A stretch of DNA of 64,000 nucleotides, taken from the NCBI GenBank assembly GCA_036268995.1, contig DATATB010000188.1:1-64000 (forward strand). The letters run 5' to 3'. The translations under genes and the position numbers were made by a program. Positions 24,946 to 35,700 of the stretch are shown here, in pieces (positions within the stretch are counted from its first letter, which is position 1; the number at the start of each line of letters is the position of its first letter). The notes beneath the pieces are model-generated. The model worked only from the letters and a program-made list of their open reading frames with translations. It did not search any database and was not told where the DNA came from. The DNA is from DATATB01 sp036268995 (GTDB lineage Bacteria > Planctomycetota > Planctomycetia > Pirellulales > PNKZ01).

Positions 24946-26571
24946 TTACTTCGGCGCAAGGTCGGCCAGGCAAAAGACTTCGTCGGCGGTGCGCAGGTAG
25001 AGCCGGCCATTGAGCGCGGCGGGCGAGGCGAGAATCGGCTGGCCCAGATCGTTTTGCGCCAGGATCTTGAATTTCGGCCCGGCCTCGAGCACGTAGGTCA
25101 CGCCCGACTCGCTCGGGCAATACAGCCGGCCCTGACTTTCCAGCGGCGAGGCCGAGAATTTGTCGCGGATGCGGGCCTGCCACAGCAGCTTGCCATCGGC
25201 CGCATTCAGGCAAGTGGCGATGCCCGTGTCGTTGACCGTGTACAGCCGGCCTTCGTATAGCACCGGCGAGGGGACGTGCGGCCCGCCGCGCGGCGTGCGC
25301 CAGGCGAGGTGCGTGTCGGTCACTTCGCCATGTCCGCCGGGCCGCAAGCCGAGCGTCGGGCCTTGCCGGCCGGAGGCCGAAAACAGCAGTCCCGGGCCAA
25401 CGATGATCGACGGCACCACTTCGCGCGTCGCTCCGCGCAAGACCCAGAGTTCGCGGCCGGTATGTGGGTCATAGCCGCGCACCGTTTCGCCGCCGGCGTA
25501 GATCAGTTCGTCATGATCGCCGGCGCGGACGACGATCGGAGTCGACCAGCCCATCGCCTTATCGCGCTTTTGTTGCCAACGCGGCGCGCCGGTGTTTTTG
25601 TCCAAGGCAATGAAGAGGCTCTCGGCCTTGTTTTGATCCTGCACCAGAATGACCAGGTCTTCGTACAAGAGCGGACTGGAGCCGGTGCCCCAGGTTGTGT
25701 TGAACACCGGCAGCGGATGATGCCACAGTTGCCGGCCGGCAAAATCGTAGGCCACCAGCCCTCCGGAGCCCAAGAAGGCGATCACGCGCTCGCCGTCCGT
25801 GACGGGCGTGGCGGACGCAAAGCCGTTCTTTTCGCGCACGTTGGGCTCGACCTCGTGCGCCGGCAGCGTGCGGCTCCAGAGCAGCGAGCCGTCGGACAGC
25901 CGCAAGCAATGTACCGAGCGCTGAGCCCCATCCTCGCCGGCACTGGTGACGAAGAGGCGGTCCTGCCAAATGATGGGCGACGAGTTGCCCGAGCCGAGCA
26001 GTTTGGTCTTCCAGACGACATTCTCGGTGGCGCTCCAGTGCAGGGGCAAGTTTTGAGCGGTGCTGTTTCCCTGGCCGGTCGGTCCGCGAAAGCGCGGCCA
26101 TTGCTCGTTGGCCCCTGGAGCCGGGAGCACGATTTCGAGCTTGCCGCCGGCCGCAGCAACTTGCCCGGCTTTGGTTTCGGCTTCTTCGGCCGTGGCGCCC
26201 TGGTCAAACGGCGCCGGCTTCTTGTAACGCTCGAACCCGCGCCGCATGATCGCCAGGAATTTGTCGTGAATCTCCACGCGCCGCTCGTAGGCCTGTTTCA
26301 ATTCGGGATCGGCCAGCACGCGGTCTTTGCCGCCATGACTTGCCAGGAATCGGACGGGACTGTCGGCCGTTTCCACCCGTTGCCATTCGGCGGCTAGATC
26401 GGTGAGCAGCATGTCGTCGACCAGCTTTTGATAGGCTGGGCTCTCGACGTCTTCGGCCAGCACACGCGTCCGCTCATCGAGCGGATACTTTTCAACGGCC
26501 GCATCGGGGCCGGCAGCCAAAGCCAATGCAGGGCAAAGAAAAAAACAGCCCACGACAAGAGCAGTCCGCAT
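24946..26571 (-). CDS. exported PQQ-type beta-propeller protein
   Basis: A 541-residue protein with a signal peptide (MRTALVVGCFFLCPALALA), a helical N-terminal 120 residues, and then an eight-bladed-type propeller. The blades contain repeated LWRxxxxG-type strands such as CLRLSDGSLLWSRTLP, YDFAGRQLWHHPLP, LDKNTGAPRWQQK, YDPHTGRELWVLRG and LNAADGKLLWQARI. No PQQ-binding dehydrogenase residues are evident, so it is probably a BamB-like or planctomycete outer-compartment protein rather than an enzyme. The ATG at 26571 has CGAGG at good spacing. Confidence 0.85.
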   Translation of the reverse strand: MRTALVVGCFFLCPALALAAGPDAAVEKYPLDERTRVLAEDVESPAYQKLVDDMLLTDLAAEWQRVETADSPVRFLASHGGKDRVLADPELKQAYERRVEIHDKFLAIMRRGFERYKKPAPFDQGATAEEAETKAGQVAAAGGKLEIVLPAPGANEQWPRFRGPTGQGNSTAQNLPLHWSATENVVWKTKLLGSGNSSPIIWQDRLFVTSAGEDGAQRSVHCLRLSDGSLLWSRTLPAHEVEPNVREKNGFASATPVTDGERVIAFLGSGGLVAYDFAGRQLWHHPLPVFNTTWGTGSSPLLYEDLVILVQDQNKAESLFIALDKNTGAPRWQQKRDKAMGWSTPIVVRAGDHDELIYAGGETVRGYDPHTGRELWVLRGATREVVPSIIVGPGLLFSASGRQGPTLGLRPGGHGEVTDTHLAWRTPRGGPHVPSPVLYEGRLYTVNDTGIATCLNAADGKLLWQARIRDKFSASPLESQGRLYCPSESGVTYVLEAGPKFKILAQNDLGQPILASPAALNGRLYLRTADEVFCLADLAPK

Positions 26572-26690
26572 GAAAAAACCTCGAAGCGAGCCGTGGCGGG
26601 ACGAGAGGGATAGAATCCAAGGCGAGGCTTCCAGTGTACTCGCCTATCAGGGGCCTTGGGAAGCGTCGAGGCGAGTACCGGCCGGACAGG

Positions 26691-26716
26691 CGAGCCGGGA
26701 GGTCAGCGACCGGAGT
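26691..26716. repeat. repeat family I, partial copy
   Basis: CGAGCCGGGAGGTCAGCGAC and six more bases; related to the two-arm copy at 49202-49278 and the single arm at 58291-58318. Confidence 0.6.
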
Positions 26717-26763
26717 TCCGAGTGAACCGGACGTGGCCTGCGCAGCCGGCGGCGTGTCCGGCA

Positions 26764-26819
26764 AAAACCCTTCTCCCTGTGGGAGAAGGTGGCGGCGCAG
26801 CCGACGGATGAGGGTTTTG
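26764..26819. repeat. repeat family H, copy 1
   Basis: Contains CCTTCTCCCTGTGGGAGAAGG, a strong hairpin of CCTTCTCCC and GGGAGAAGG, flanked by AAAACCC and GGGTTTT ends. Confidence 0.75.
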
Positions 26820-26906
26820 GAGCGCGTTATGGCTTGCGGCCACAGTCTAGCAGACCGATATCGCACTTAATTCAAATCGGCTCGTAATGGGATCTAGGGT
26901 CGCGTT

Positions 26907-26978
26907 CCCTCATCCGGCCTTCGGCCACCGCTCGGCTGAGCTCGCGCCGAAGCCTTCTCCCGGAGGGAGAAGGATTTT
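26907..26978. repeat. repeat family H, copy 2 (opposite orientation)
   Basis: CCTCATCCGGCCTTCGG leads to CCTTCTCCCGGAGGGAGAAG, the same hairpin in the other orientation to 26764-26819. The two copies together could pair over about 200 bases upstream of the HPP gene. Confidence 0.7.
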
Positions 26979-27055
26979 GCTTCGCTGCGCTCGCCTGGGC
27001 GCTGAGTGCATTGACTGGTTTATACTGACCCTTATTTGCGCCTTCGCATATCGCT

Positions 27056-27691
27056 ATGACAAAGCCAGAAACCAACGGCTCCTTGCATCGGCAGTTCGGG
27101 GCACTGGAGCAGGAAGTTGCCCGTGGGCTGGTGCAGCGCCTGCGGCTGACCCGATTCGTCCGCCCGTTTCCGCAACGCACGGTTTGGGCCGGGTTCGTTT
27201 TCGTCAACGGCTTTCTGACGGTCGGCCTATTGGCCTTGGTGGCCATGATCACCGGCAGCCCGTTTGTGTTTCCATCCGTTGGCCCAACGGTCTTCACGTT
27301 CTGGTTTCATCCGACCACGCCGCCGGCCAGTCCACGCAATGCCATTCTCGGGCATGCCGCAGGCATCATTTGCGGATATTTGGCGCTGGTATTAACTGGA
27401 TTGCAAAACTCGCCTTCGGTCATGACCGAAGGCGTCGATGCGGGCCGAATGCTGGCCGCGGCCCTCTCCTTTGCGCTGACCGGGGCAGTCATGATCTTGT
27501 TTCACATCGTGCATCCGCCGGCGGCAGCAACCACACTGATCGTCTCGCTGGGCATCATTCACGAGCCGTCCCACCTGGCCCTGATCGAGTTGGCGATCGT
27601 GCTGCTGGCCGCGCAGGCCTTCACTATCAATCGCCTGGCTGGCGTGGACTATCCGTGGTGGGGGCCGAAAGAAGTGAACAGTGAACAGTGA
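27056..27691 (+). CDS. HPP-family membrane protein
   Basis: A 211-residue protein with about four membrane helices. The family name motif appears as HIVHPPAAATTLIVSLG, preceded by FVFPSVGPTVFTFWFHP, another conserved block. HPP proteins are linked to nitrite transport in cyanobacteria and chloroplasts; the substrate here is not known. It lacks the CBS domains some bacterial members have. The ATG at 27056 is followed by a short soluble N-terminus. A family E repeat overlaps its 3' end. Confidence 0.85.
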   Translation: MTKPETNGSLHRQFGALEQEVARGLVQRLRLTRFVRPFPQRTVWAGFVFVNGFLTVGLLALVAMITGSPFVFPSVGPTVFTFWFHPTTPPASPRNAILGHAAGIICGYLALVLTGLQNSPSVMTEGVDAGRMLAAALSFALTGAVMILFHIVHPPAAATTLIVSLGIIHEPSHLALIELAIVLLAAQAFTINRLAGVDYPWWGPKEVNSEQ

Positions 27692-27692
27692 A
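27671..27692. repeat. GTGAACA tandem repeat, family E copy 2
   Basis: GTGAACAGTGAACAGTGAAA-type units overlapping the last codons of the HPP gene, giving its VNSEQ tail. This suggests that the repeat entered or expanded at the gene end. Confidence 0.65.
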
Positions 27693-27711
27693 AAATGCCG
27701 GAGTACGGTTT

Positions 27712-29595
27712 TTACTCCGCACTTTTCGCTTCCGCCCGCCCGCCGATGAAGGGTGCTTTGAAAAACCGCTCGCGCTGGCCTTCTTCGTCAGCCTGCTTGG
27801 CGTGGGCTTTGAGCAAATCGCTACGGGTGATGATCCCCACGAGCTTCGATGGTTCGTCGCCCGAGAGCACCGCCAGCCGCCCGACGTGAGCCTGGGCCAT
27901 ACGTTCGGCCGCGGTGCGGCAGGGTTCCCAAACGTTCACCGTAATCGGCGGGCGATTGATCAGGTCGAAAGCGATGATCGGCTGTTGCTGCAGGCCGTCG
28001 CCCGAGCTGAGCAGCAGCGTCAGCCATTCCTCGAGCAAGTCGGAGCGCGTGATGAGGCCGACGAGATCGCCGGCACCGTCGACCACGGGATAACCGGGAT
28101 GCCGGTCGGGGCCGCCGCCGACAAAGTAGCGCCGCATCACTTCGGTAAGCGGCAGTGAGGCAGGGATCGCGACGACCGGACTGCCCATGACTTCGCCGAC
28201 GCTCAAACGCTCGAGCGGATCAATGCCATATTCGCGGCTGATATGAAAGCCGCGCCGCGCGACCTTCTCGGTCAGAATCGAGCGCTTCATTACCAGCACG
28301 GTGAACGCGTGCGCCACCACGGCCGCTACGAACAAGGGCGGCAGCACGCGAATGTCGTACGTCAGTTCCAGCGCAAACAGCACGCCCGTCAGCGGCGAGC
28401 GCATGGTGCCGCCCATGACGGCGGCCATGCTCACCAGCGGCCACAGCCGAGCGTCGCCGCCAGTCAACCACGGCGCTTCGAGCGCGCCCACGATGCCGCC
28501 CATGATGAGCAGCGGCGCCAGCACGCCGCCGGAAGTTCCCGAGCCCAAGGCAATGGCCCAGATCAATCCTTTGACGATGAGCAGCGCCAGCAGCTCGTGC
28601 CGGACGTAATCGCCGCGCAGCAATTGCTCGATGATGTCGTAGCCCACGCCCAACGCCCGCGGCTCGAAATAGCCGCCGATGCCCACGGCCAATCCACCGA
28701 GCGTGGGCCACCACATCCAGTGCGTGGGCACGTGCTGAAAAGCGTCTTCGGCCAGGTAGACGGCGCGCGTCAGAATCAGCGAAACAATGCCGGCCGAAAT
28801 TCCCACGATCAAGGCCGAGGGCATGGACGATAGCCCCGGCACCTCCAAGCGCGCGGGCACGGTAAACAGCGGAGCATTGCCCAAATCGAGGTACGGCCGC
28901 AGCACCGAGGCCGCGGCGCTGGCCAGCGCCACCGGCACGAAGCTGCGCGGTTTCCATTCGAACAGAAGCAATTCGACGGCCAAGAGCACGGCGGCAATCG
29001 GAGTGCCAAAGGTGGCGGCCATGCCGCCGGCGGCCCCGGCCACGAGCAGCGTCTTGCGCTCGACGGAGGTCATGCGAAAAATCTGGGCGATGATCGATCC
29101 GCAGGCCCCGCCGGTCATGATGATCGGGCCCTCGGCGCCGAAGGGTCCGCCCGAGCCGATCGAGATGGCCGAAGACAGCGGCTTGAGCACGGCCACCGTG
29201 GGCGACATGCGGCTGCGGCCGATGAGAATCGCCTCCAGGGCTTCCGGGATGCCGTGCCCCCGAATGCGCTCGGAGCCGAATCGAGCCATCAGCCCGATGA
29301 TCAGTCCACCCACGGCCGGGACGAAAATCGCCAACCATCCCAGGTGGTTCTCGGCCGGCGAAATCAGATGCTCGGGAATCGAGAAGCTCTGGTAGTAAAA
29401 AATGTTGGTGAACAGGGCAATCAGCCGTTGCAGCACCAGGGCCACGACCGCGCACAGCGCCCCCACCGGAATGGCCAAGATCGACAACCAAACCAACCCC
29501 AGCCCGGCGGTGAAGTCGCCGCGATTGTCACTGGCAAAGTGCGTCGCCCCGCCATTGGAATCCGGAGCAGGGCTATGAGGGGAGCTGTGTTCCAT
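27712..29595 (-). CDS. ClC-type chloride channel/antiporter with two CBS domains
   Basis: A 627-residue membrane protein. The first roughly 430 residues are the ClC core, with selectivity-filter motifs GSGGPFGAEGP (containing the gating Glu) and GTSGGVLAP. MRSPLTGVLFALEL is the later conserved helix. The C-terminal roughly 150 residues hold a tandem CBS pair (VGEVMGSPVVAIPA...LITRSDLLE and PPITVNVWEPCRTAAERM...IITRSDLLK), which bind adenine nucleotides and regulate the pore. AGAAGG precedes the ATG. Whether it is channel or proton antiporter cannot be decided. Confidence 0.92.
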   Translation of the reverse strand: MEHSSPHSPAPDSNGGATHFASDNRGDFTAGLGLVWLSILAIPVGALCAVVALVLQRLIALFTNIFYYQSFSIPEHLISPAENHLGWLAIFVPAVGGLIIGLMARFGSERIRGHGIPEALEAILIGRSRMSPTVAVLKPLSSAISIGSGGPFGAEGPIIMTGGACGSIIAQIFRMTSVERKTLLVAGAAGGMAATFGTPIAAVLLAVELLLFEWKPRSFVPVALASAAASVLRPYLDLGNAPLFTVPARLEVPGLSSMPSALIVGISAGIVSLILTRAVYLAEDAFQHVPTHWMWWPTLGGLAVGIGGYFEPRALGVGYDIIEQLLRGDYVRHELLALLIVKGLIWAIALGSGTSGGVLAPLLIMGGIVGALEAPWLTGGDARLWPLVSMAAVMGGTMRSPLTGVLFALELTYDIRVLPPLFVAAVVAHAFTVLVMKRSILTEKVARRGFHISREYGIDPLERLSVGEVMGSPVVAIPASLPLTEVMRRYFVGGGPDRHPGYPVVDGAGDLVGLITRSDLLEEWLTLLLSSGDGLQQQPIIAFDLINRPPITVNVWEPCRTAAERMAQAHVGRLAVLSGDEPSKLVGIITRSDLLKAHAKQADEEGQRERFFKAPFIGGRAEAKSAE

Positions 29596-29816
29596 GATCG
29601 GCCTTCTCGCGGGAGCCTTGTTTCGCGCCGCCGATGGCTCGCTTCGCGTCCAGGGGCCGGCATATATTCAGCTTGTTTACACCCAAGCGGCCGGCGGCCC
29701 CGTACCGGCATTCAGGATGGCGAATTGCGAGAGTTCCCCCGGCTAAATGGCCGGGGCTCGCCGATTGCAATGCACTACTAGCATCAAACGACCAATTTAT
29801 CCGATATTCGGCAACC

Positions 29817-30323
29817 ATGAGCAACCCCGCCTTCGAGCACGAGCGCCATCGGCCACCCACCCCCCTCGAGCGCCCGCGCGAACTGGCGATCGCCTGCGCT
29901 CCGCTGCGCAGCAATATCAACTTGTCGCGCATCGTGCGGGCGGCCGGCTGTTGCGGAGTGACCCGGCTGGTGTGCTGCGGAACGGCCAAGGTGATCGAAA
30001 AAATCGCGCGCGACGGAGCCCAGAGCGTCTCGATCGAAGTCCACCGCACGCTGCCGCACCCGCTGGCGGCATTGGCACGCGAGGGCTACCGCATCGTCGG
30101 CCTGGAGCAAACCACTGGGGCGAAAAGCTTGTTCGAATACCGCTTCCAGCGCAAAAGCCTGTTGGTCGTGGGCAACGAACGGAGCGGCTTGGACGACGAT
30201 GTCTTGCGGCTTTTGCACGATGCGGTCGAGATCCCGATCTACGGCATGCCGTACAGTCACAACGTGGCTACCGCCACCGCCATGGCACTGTACGAGTATT
30301 GCCGCCAGTTTCCGGCCGGCTAG
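29817..30323 (+). CDS. SpoU/TrmH-family RNA methyltransferase
   Basis: A 168-residue SPOUT enzyme that transfers a methyl group from S-adenosylmethionine to RNA, usually a ribose 2'-OH. Motif 1 is NINLSRIVRAAGCCGV, motif 2 VVGNERSGL, and motif 3 IPIYGMPYSHNVATATAM, which together form the trefoil-knot cofactor site. There is no extra RNA-binding N-terminal domain, as in the minimal TrmL/TrmH types. The ATG at 29817 removes an N-terminal stretch with no family counterpart. The target RNA is unknown. Confidence 0.88.
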   Translation: MSNPAFEHERHRPPTPLERPRELAIACAPLRSNINLSRIVRAAGCCGVTRLVCCGTAKVIEKIARDGAQSVSIEVHRTLPHPLAALAREGYRIVGLEQTTGAKSLFEYRFQRKSLLVVGNERSGLDDDVLRLLHDAVEIPIYGMPYSHNVATATAMALYEYCRQFPAG

Positions 30324-30408
30324 ACAGTGCCGCGATTCGAAGCGCATCACAAAAGGCATGCGACTTGCCTACTCCCAAGTCAGCGGATTTCTTGGGGAGG
30401 CGGAGACC

Positions 30409-30606
30409 ATGCAATACTTTGAAGTAGTTCAAGATGGGCCCGACGGAGGGCACTGGCAAATCCATCCCGTTCAATGCCAAGGAAACATTGAACTGGAGGG
30501 CGCGATCTTTTTCGGCCCGCAGGGCAAGCGCCGGGCCGAGCAATACGCCCAGTGGATGTCGGCCCAGCGGCAAGGATCAACGGCGGCTGTCAGCAGCGGC
30601 GGCTGA
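30409..30606 (+). CDS. small protein of unknown function
   Basis: A 65-residue cytosolic protein (MQYFEVVQDGPDGGHW...) with a beta-rich first half and a helical AEQYAQWMSAQRQ end. GGGGAGG precedes the ATG at 30409 by a good distance; an upstream in-frame ATG at 30358 has no such site. I do not recognise the family. The short spacing to the methyltransferase gene (85 bases) permits cotranscription. Confidence 0.5.
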   Translation: MQYFEVVQDGPDGGHWQIHPVQCQGNIELEGAIFFGPQGKRRAEQYAQWMSAQRQGSTAAVSSGG

Positions 30607-30871
30607 AGCGTCGCTAGCATGCCGCGGTGCGAGCCATGCCTGCATCCTGAGCGGCGGGGCTAACCGGTCAGCCGTTTCCGACCATTGGGGATCAGTTGTG
30701 GCCAAGATGGCTTGACCCCCCGCGACCGAGCCACTATCTTTCCGCCCCGCGAGTATCCCTCTCGCGTGCTGCGCAGTGATTGGCCGGCAACAGGGCAAGG
30801 TCGCCCTGGTTGTTCGGACGGGTCAATCAAGCGTCGCCAGACAATGGGGACGTGAACGGAGTGAACCAGGC

Positions 30872-32725
30872 ATGAAGCCGGACTACCGTCTTCCTCGAAG
30901 CAAACGCAGCTTCTGGCTGCTCGTTTGCTTGATTGGCCTGCTGATCACGAGCGGCTGCAGCGCTTTGGATGTCCGCAGCCAGAGCCCCGAGGACGAAATC
31001 GAGGCGATCGCTTCGGGCGTCCGCCTGGTCGGCGACCTGGCCGTGCCCTTTGGCAACAACCCCATCTCGATTGAATCGGTTGGCCTGGTTACCGGTTTGC
31101 CTGGCACCGGCAGCGATCCGGCGCCTTCGCCGCAGCGTGCCGCGCTGCTGTCCGAAATGCAAGGGCGTGGAGTTACGAACCCCAACCAGTTGCTGGCCTC
31201 CACCGCGACCGAACTGGTCATGGTTCGCGGCGTGCTACGGCCTGGCATCCAGAAGGGCGATCATTTCGACGTCGAGCTACGCGTCCCCTCGCGGAGCGAA
31301 TGCGAGGGGCTGCGTGGCGGATGGCTGATGCAAACCCGGCTCAAAGAACTGGCCCTGCTGGGCGGATCGGTCCACGAAGGCACGACGCTGGGACTGGCCG
31401 AAGGCCCGGTGCTGGTGGATCCATCGGCCAAGGACAAGGTCTCCAAAAGCCGCGGCCGCGTGCTGGGCGGCGGCGTGAGCCTCACCTCGCGCGAGGTGGG
31501 ACTCGTGCTCAAAGATCCCAACATCCTCGTCAGCTCGCAGATCGGCACGGCCGTCAATCGCCGCTTTCACACCTTTAGCGGCGGCCTGAAGCAGGGCATG
31601 GCCAAGCCGAAAACCGACGAATACATCGAGCTCAAGCTGCACGCCCGCTACAAGGACAATATCGATCGCTATATCCGGGTCGTGCGTGCCCTGCCGCTGC
31701 ACGAGACCCCCAAGCAACAGCAGGCCCGGGTGCAATTGCTCGAACGGCAACTGCTCGACCCCATCACGTCGGCCACGGCCGCCGTACGCCTCGAGGCCCT
31801 GGGCAAAGACGGTATCGAATCGCTGCGCAAAGGCATGGGAGCCAGCGAAGAGGAAGTGCGGTTCTACTCGGCCGAAGCCCTGGCGTACCTCGATCAAACC
31901 GAAGCGGCGCCGCTGCTGGGCAAGCTGGCCCACGACGTGCCCGCCTTCCGCGCCTACGCCCTGGCAGCACTCAGTGCGATGGACGACTACGCCGGCTACG
32001 AAGCGCTGCGCGACCTGCTTTCGGCCACCAGCGCCGAAACCCGCTACGGGGCCTTCCGGTCGTTGTGGGCCATGAATTCGCACGATGCGCTGGTGCGCGG
32101 CGAGAACCTGGGCGACCAGTTCAGCTACCACGTGCTGCAAACGCAAGGGCCGCCCATGATCCATGTGACCCGCAGCTACCGGCCGGAGCTGGTGCTGTTC
32201 GGGACCGATCAGCGGCTGCGCAACCCGCTGTCGATCGAGGCGGGAAGCGAGATTATGATCAACACGCTGGACGAAGACCGCGTGACCGTCAGCCGCTTCT
32301 CGATCAACGAGCCGGATCAGAAACGCGTCGTCTCGACCAAAATCGACGACGTAATTCGGGCCATTGTCGAGCTGGGGGGCACCTACCCCGACGTAGTGCA
32401 AGCACTGCAAGCGGCCAAGGCAGCCGGGGCCCTGTCCAGCCGCTTCGAGGTGGACGCCCTGCCCAAGGGCGGCCGCACGTACTATCGCAAGTCGGCCGAA
32501 GAGCAGCCCGGCGAGGAAGAAACGGCCAACGAGGAGGGCGAAATCGTCGTGGCCAATCCGCTGCCGGACCTGTTCAGCCGCCGCGGCTACGACGAAAAGG
32601 ACAAGGCGCCCAAGAAAAAGGCGTCGGATAGCGACTCCTCGGGCGACCAAAAGGACGACAACGCGGACGAAAAGCGGCAGCCGATCCGCAGTTTTCTTGG
32701 TAAAATGGTCAGCCGTGAGGACTGA
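30872..32725 (+). CDS. FlgI-like (P-ring-family) lipoprotein with HEAT-like repeats
   Basis: A 617-residue protein with a lipoprotein-type leader ending LLITSGCS (Cys29). SVGLVTGLPGTGSD is the FlgI signature, and the region to about residue 290 resembles the P-ring protein. The next 130 residues form helical HEAT-like repeats (AVRLEALGKDGIESLRKGMG and following). The C-terminus is charged and disordered. P-ring proteins are about 360 residues and lack the repeats. No flagellar gene is nearby. Its stop is 30 bases before smc, suggesting a shared transcript. The function is unknown. Confidence 0.75.
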   Translation: MKPDYRLPRSKRSFWLLVCLIGLLITSGCSALDVRSQSPEDEIEAIASGVRLVGDLAVPFGNNPISIESVGLVTGLPGTGSDPAPSPQRAALLSEMQGRGVTNPNQLLASTATELVMVRGVLRPGIQKGDHFDVELRVPSRSECEGLRGGWLMQTRLKELALLGGSVHEGTTLGLAEGPVLVDPSAKDKVSKSRGRVLGGGVSLTSREVGLVLKDPNILVSSQIGTAVNRRFHTFSGGLKQGMAKPKTDEYIELKLHARYKDNIDRYIRVVRALPLHETPKQQQARVQLLERQLLDPITSATAAVRLEALGKDGIESLRKGMGASEEEVRFYSAEALAYLDQTEAAPLLGKLAHDVPAFRAYALAALSAMDDYAGYEALRDLLSATSAETRYGAFRSLWAMNSHDALVRGENLGDQFSYHVLQTQGPPMIHVTRSYRPELVLFGTDQRLRNPLSIEAGSEIMINTLDEDRVTVSRFSINEPDQKRVVSTKIDDVIRAIVELGGTYPDVVQALQAAKAAGALSSRFEVDALPKGGRTYYRKSAEEQPGEEETANEEGEIVVANPLPDLFSRRGYDEKDKAPKKKASDSDSSGDQKDDNADEKRQPIRSFLGKMVSRED

Positions 32726-32755
32726 GGACCCGGCCGTAAGACAAGTTTCGCTCTC

Positions 32756-35700
32756 ATGCTCAAGGCGCTCGAACTCGTCGGCTTCAAAAGCTTCGCCGAC
32801 AAGACGCGGTTCGAGTTCTCACGCGGCATCACCGCCGTCGTCGGGCCCAACGGGTCGGGCAAGTCGAATATCGTCGATGCCATCAAGTGGGTGCTCGGCG
32901 AGCAAAGCGTCAAAAGCTTACGGGGCAAGGAGATGGCCGATGTCATCTTCAACGGCTCCGGCACTCGCGGCGCGCTGAACGCCGCCGAAACCACGCTCAC
33001 CTTCGACAACTCGCACAAGCTCCTGCCGCTGGACTCGCCCGAGGTACACGTCACGCGCCGCGTCTACCGCAGCGGCGAAGGCGAGTATCTCATCAACAAG
33101 CAGCCCTGCCGGCTGCGCGACATCCGCGAAATGTTTGCCGGCACGGGCATTGGCATCGAAGCCTATAGCGTCATCGAGCAGGGCAAGGTCGACGTCCTGC
33201 TGCAATCGTCGCCTCGCGAGCGGCGCGTGATCTTCGAAGAGGCCGCTGGCATCAGCCGCTTCAAGGCCAAGAAGCTGGAGACCTTGCGGCGGCTCGAGCG
33301 CGTCGACCAGAACTTGCTGCGGCTTTCGGACATCGTGGGCGAAGTCGAGAGCCGGCTGCGCAGCGTCCGCCTGCAAGCCTCGAAGGCCCGCCGCTACAAG
33401 GAGCATGTCGACCGGCTGCAACAATTGCGCACGACCTTGGGCCGGGCCGATTGGCAGCAGCACACAACCCGGCTGGCCGAAATCTCGACCGAAATCGAGC
33501 GCTTGCAAGCCACGCACGGCCAGAACATCGCCGAGGCCGAGCAATCGGAGACCGCGACCCTGGCTTGCGACACGAGCCTGGCCGCGGCCGAAGCCGAGAT
33601 TCGCGCTTGCGACAGCCGCGCCGCCGGCGACCGCGAACGGCTGGCCACGGCCGAAGCCACGATTGCCCATTGGCAGGCACACAGCACCGAGCTGGAAGAA
33701 GAACTCTCCCGGCATCGCGGGCATGTCGCCGCCATGAGCCTGCGGGCCGGCGATCTGCGTCAGCAACTCGACGAAACGCTCGGTGCCCTGGCCGCCGCCG
33801 AAGATCGGCACCGCCAGCTCGAAGCGCGGGCCGCAGCCGATGCCGGCCAACTCGATTTGCTACTGGCCGAAGCCGAAACCGCGCACGCAGCCGCCGAACA
33901 AGCGCGAACCGAGTTGGCCGAAAAAATGCGCCGGGCCGGCTCTCTGTCCAGCGAGATCAGCGGCCTGCAATCCCAGGCCGAGGCGGCACAAGCCGCTGCC
34001 GCGCGCGCCCGCCGCCGGCTCGATGAGCTGCAAGCCGGGCGGCAGCAACTCGACAACGAATGCCGCGACCTCAAGCGGCTGCAAGCCGAGCTCGCCGCGC
34101 GCGTCGACGAGCGGCATGGCGAGCTGGCCGCCGCACAGTCGCGGCTGGCCAAGCTGCGGCAAGAACACGCCAGCCTGTCGGCCCAAGTGAGCCAGATGCG
34201 GCAGCGCCAAGCCGGGGCCAGCGAACGCGCCTCGGTGCTGGAAGAACTCGAAAGCCGGGCCGAAGGCGTCGGCGCGGGCGTCAAGCAGGTGTTGGCCGAA
34301 GTTCTCGGCTCGGACAACCCACAGGGCTGGTTGCGAGGGTTGGTGGCCGATTTGTTCGAAGCCAGCGTTGAAAACGCGCCGCTGGTGGATCTGGCATTGG
34401 GCGAGAGGGCCCAGCATCTGGTGGTCGACAATCGGCAAGAGCTGCTCAATTTTCTTGGCCAGGCCGCATACCAGTTGCGTGGACGCGTTGGCTTTATTTC
34501 CGCCGAGCCGCCCGAACTGCCGCCGATTCCCGACCTGACTTCGATTCCGTACGTGCTCGGCCGCGCGGACCAATTGGTCACGGTCGACGCTACGCTGCGG
34601 CCCCTGGCCGAGTGGCTGTTGGGGCGGACCTGGGTCGTCGACAAGCTGGACGATGCCCTGGCGCTGCACCGGATTGCCGGCCACGGCGCGCAGGTCATCA
34701 CGCTGGCCGGGGAGCTGGTCAGCAGCGAAGGGAGCATTTCCGTCGGGCCGCGGCAAGGCGCGTTGGGATTGATTTCGCGTCGCAGCGAACTGCGAGCGCT
34801 GCGCGATTTGCTCGCCGATCTGGAAAGCCATTTGGCCACGGCCGAAGCCCGGCTTGCCGAACTCGACCAGGCCGCCCGGGCCGAGGACGACCGCATCGAC
34901 CAACTGCTCGAGAATCATCAGCGGGCCGTTCAATTGCTGACCGAGCATCGCCTGCGGGTGCATGCGGCCGAAACCCGCTTGCAGCAACTCGACGAGCAAC
35001 GCACGGCGCTGGAAGACGAAATCGAAGCGGCCGATCGGCAATCGGAGGCATCGGGCGAAGCCATCACAGCAGCCCGGCGGCAATTGGAATCGCTCGAAAG
35101 CGAGGCCGCGGAGCAGCAGGCTCGATTGGCGGATATGACTTCCGAAGCCGCGCGGCTGGATAGTCAGCGGCAGGCGCTGGCCGAGCAAATGACGGCCTGG
35201 AAAGTCGACTCGGCCCAAAGCGACGAGCGGCTGCGTAATCTTCGCAGCCGGCGGTTGCAGTGCGAGCGCGACCAGCAGGAGCGGCAGCAATCGATGGCCG
35301 AAGGCCGGCAGCAACTCGAGCAATGCGCCGATCGTTTGCGCACGGCCCAACGGGCAATCTTGCAGGCCGAATCGGCGGCCGCCCTGTTGTATCTGTCGCG
35401 GCAGCAAGGCGCGGCCGAAATGGGCGAGTTGGCCACGAAGCAAGCCGGCCATCGGAACTGGCGCACGGAACTCGCGGCGCAGGCCGCCCGGGCGCGGGCC
35501 GCTGCTCGCGAGTTGGAAGAGTCGCAGCACGCGCGGGAGTTGGATGCACAGCAAATTCGGCTGGAGCGCACCAACCTGGCCGCGCGGCTCCAAGAAGACT
35601 ACGCCATCGACCTGGCCGCCGCGGCCGAAGGACCGCCGGAAGCCGGCCTCTCGGCCGAATTGCCCGATCGCGCGAGTGCCGAGCAAGAGATCGCCGAGCT

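Larger units (their letters stand above)
26572..27055. other. 484-base divergent gap with repeat families I and H
   Basis: Between the propeller gene and the HPP gene. Apart from the repeats at 26691-26716, 26764-26819 and 26907-26978 I see no gene. Confidence 0.5.

Noticed and set aside
30872..32725. Flagellar P-ring gene as evidence for a flagellum
   Set aside because: No other flagellar gene is in the window, the protein is much longer, and its leader is lipoprotein-type.
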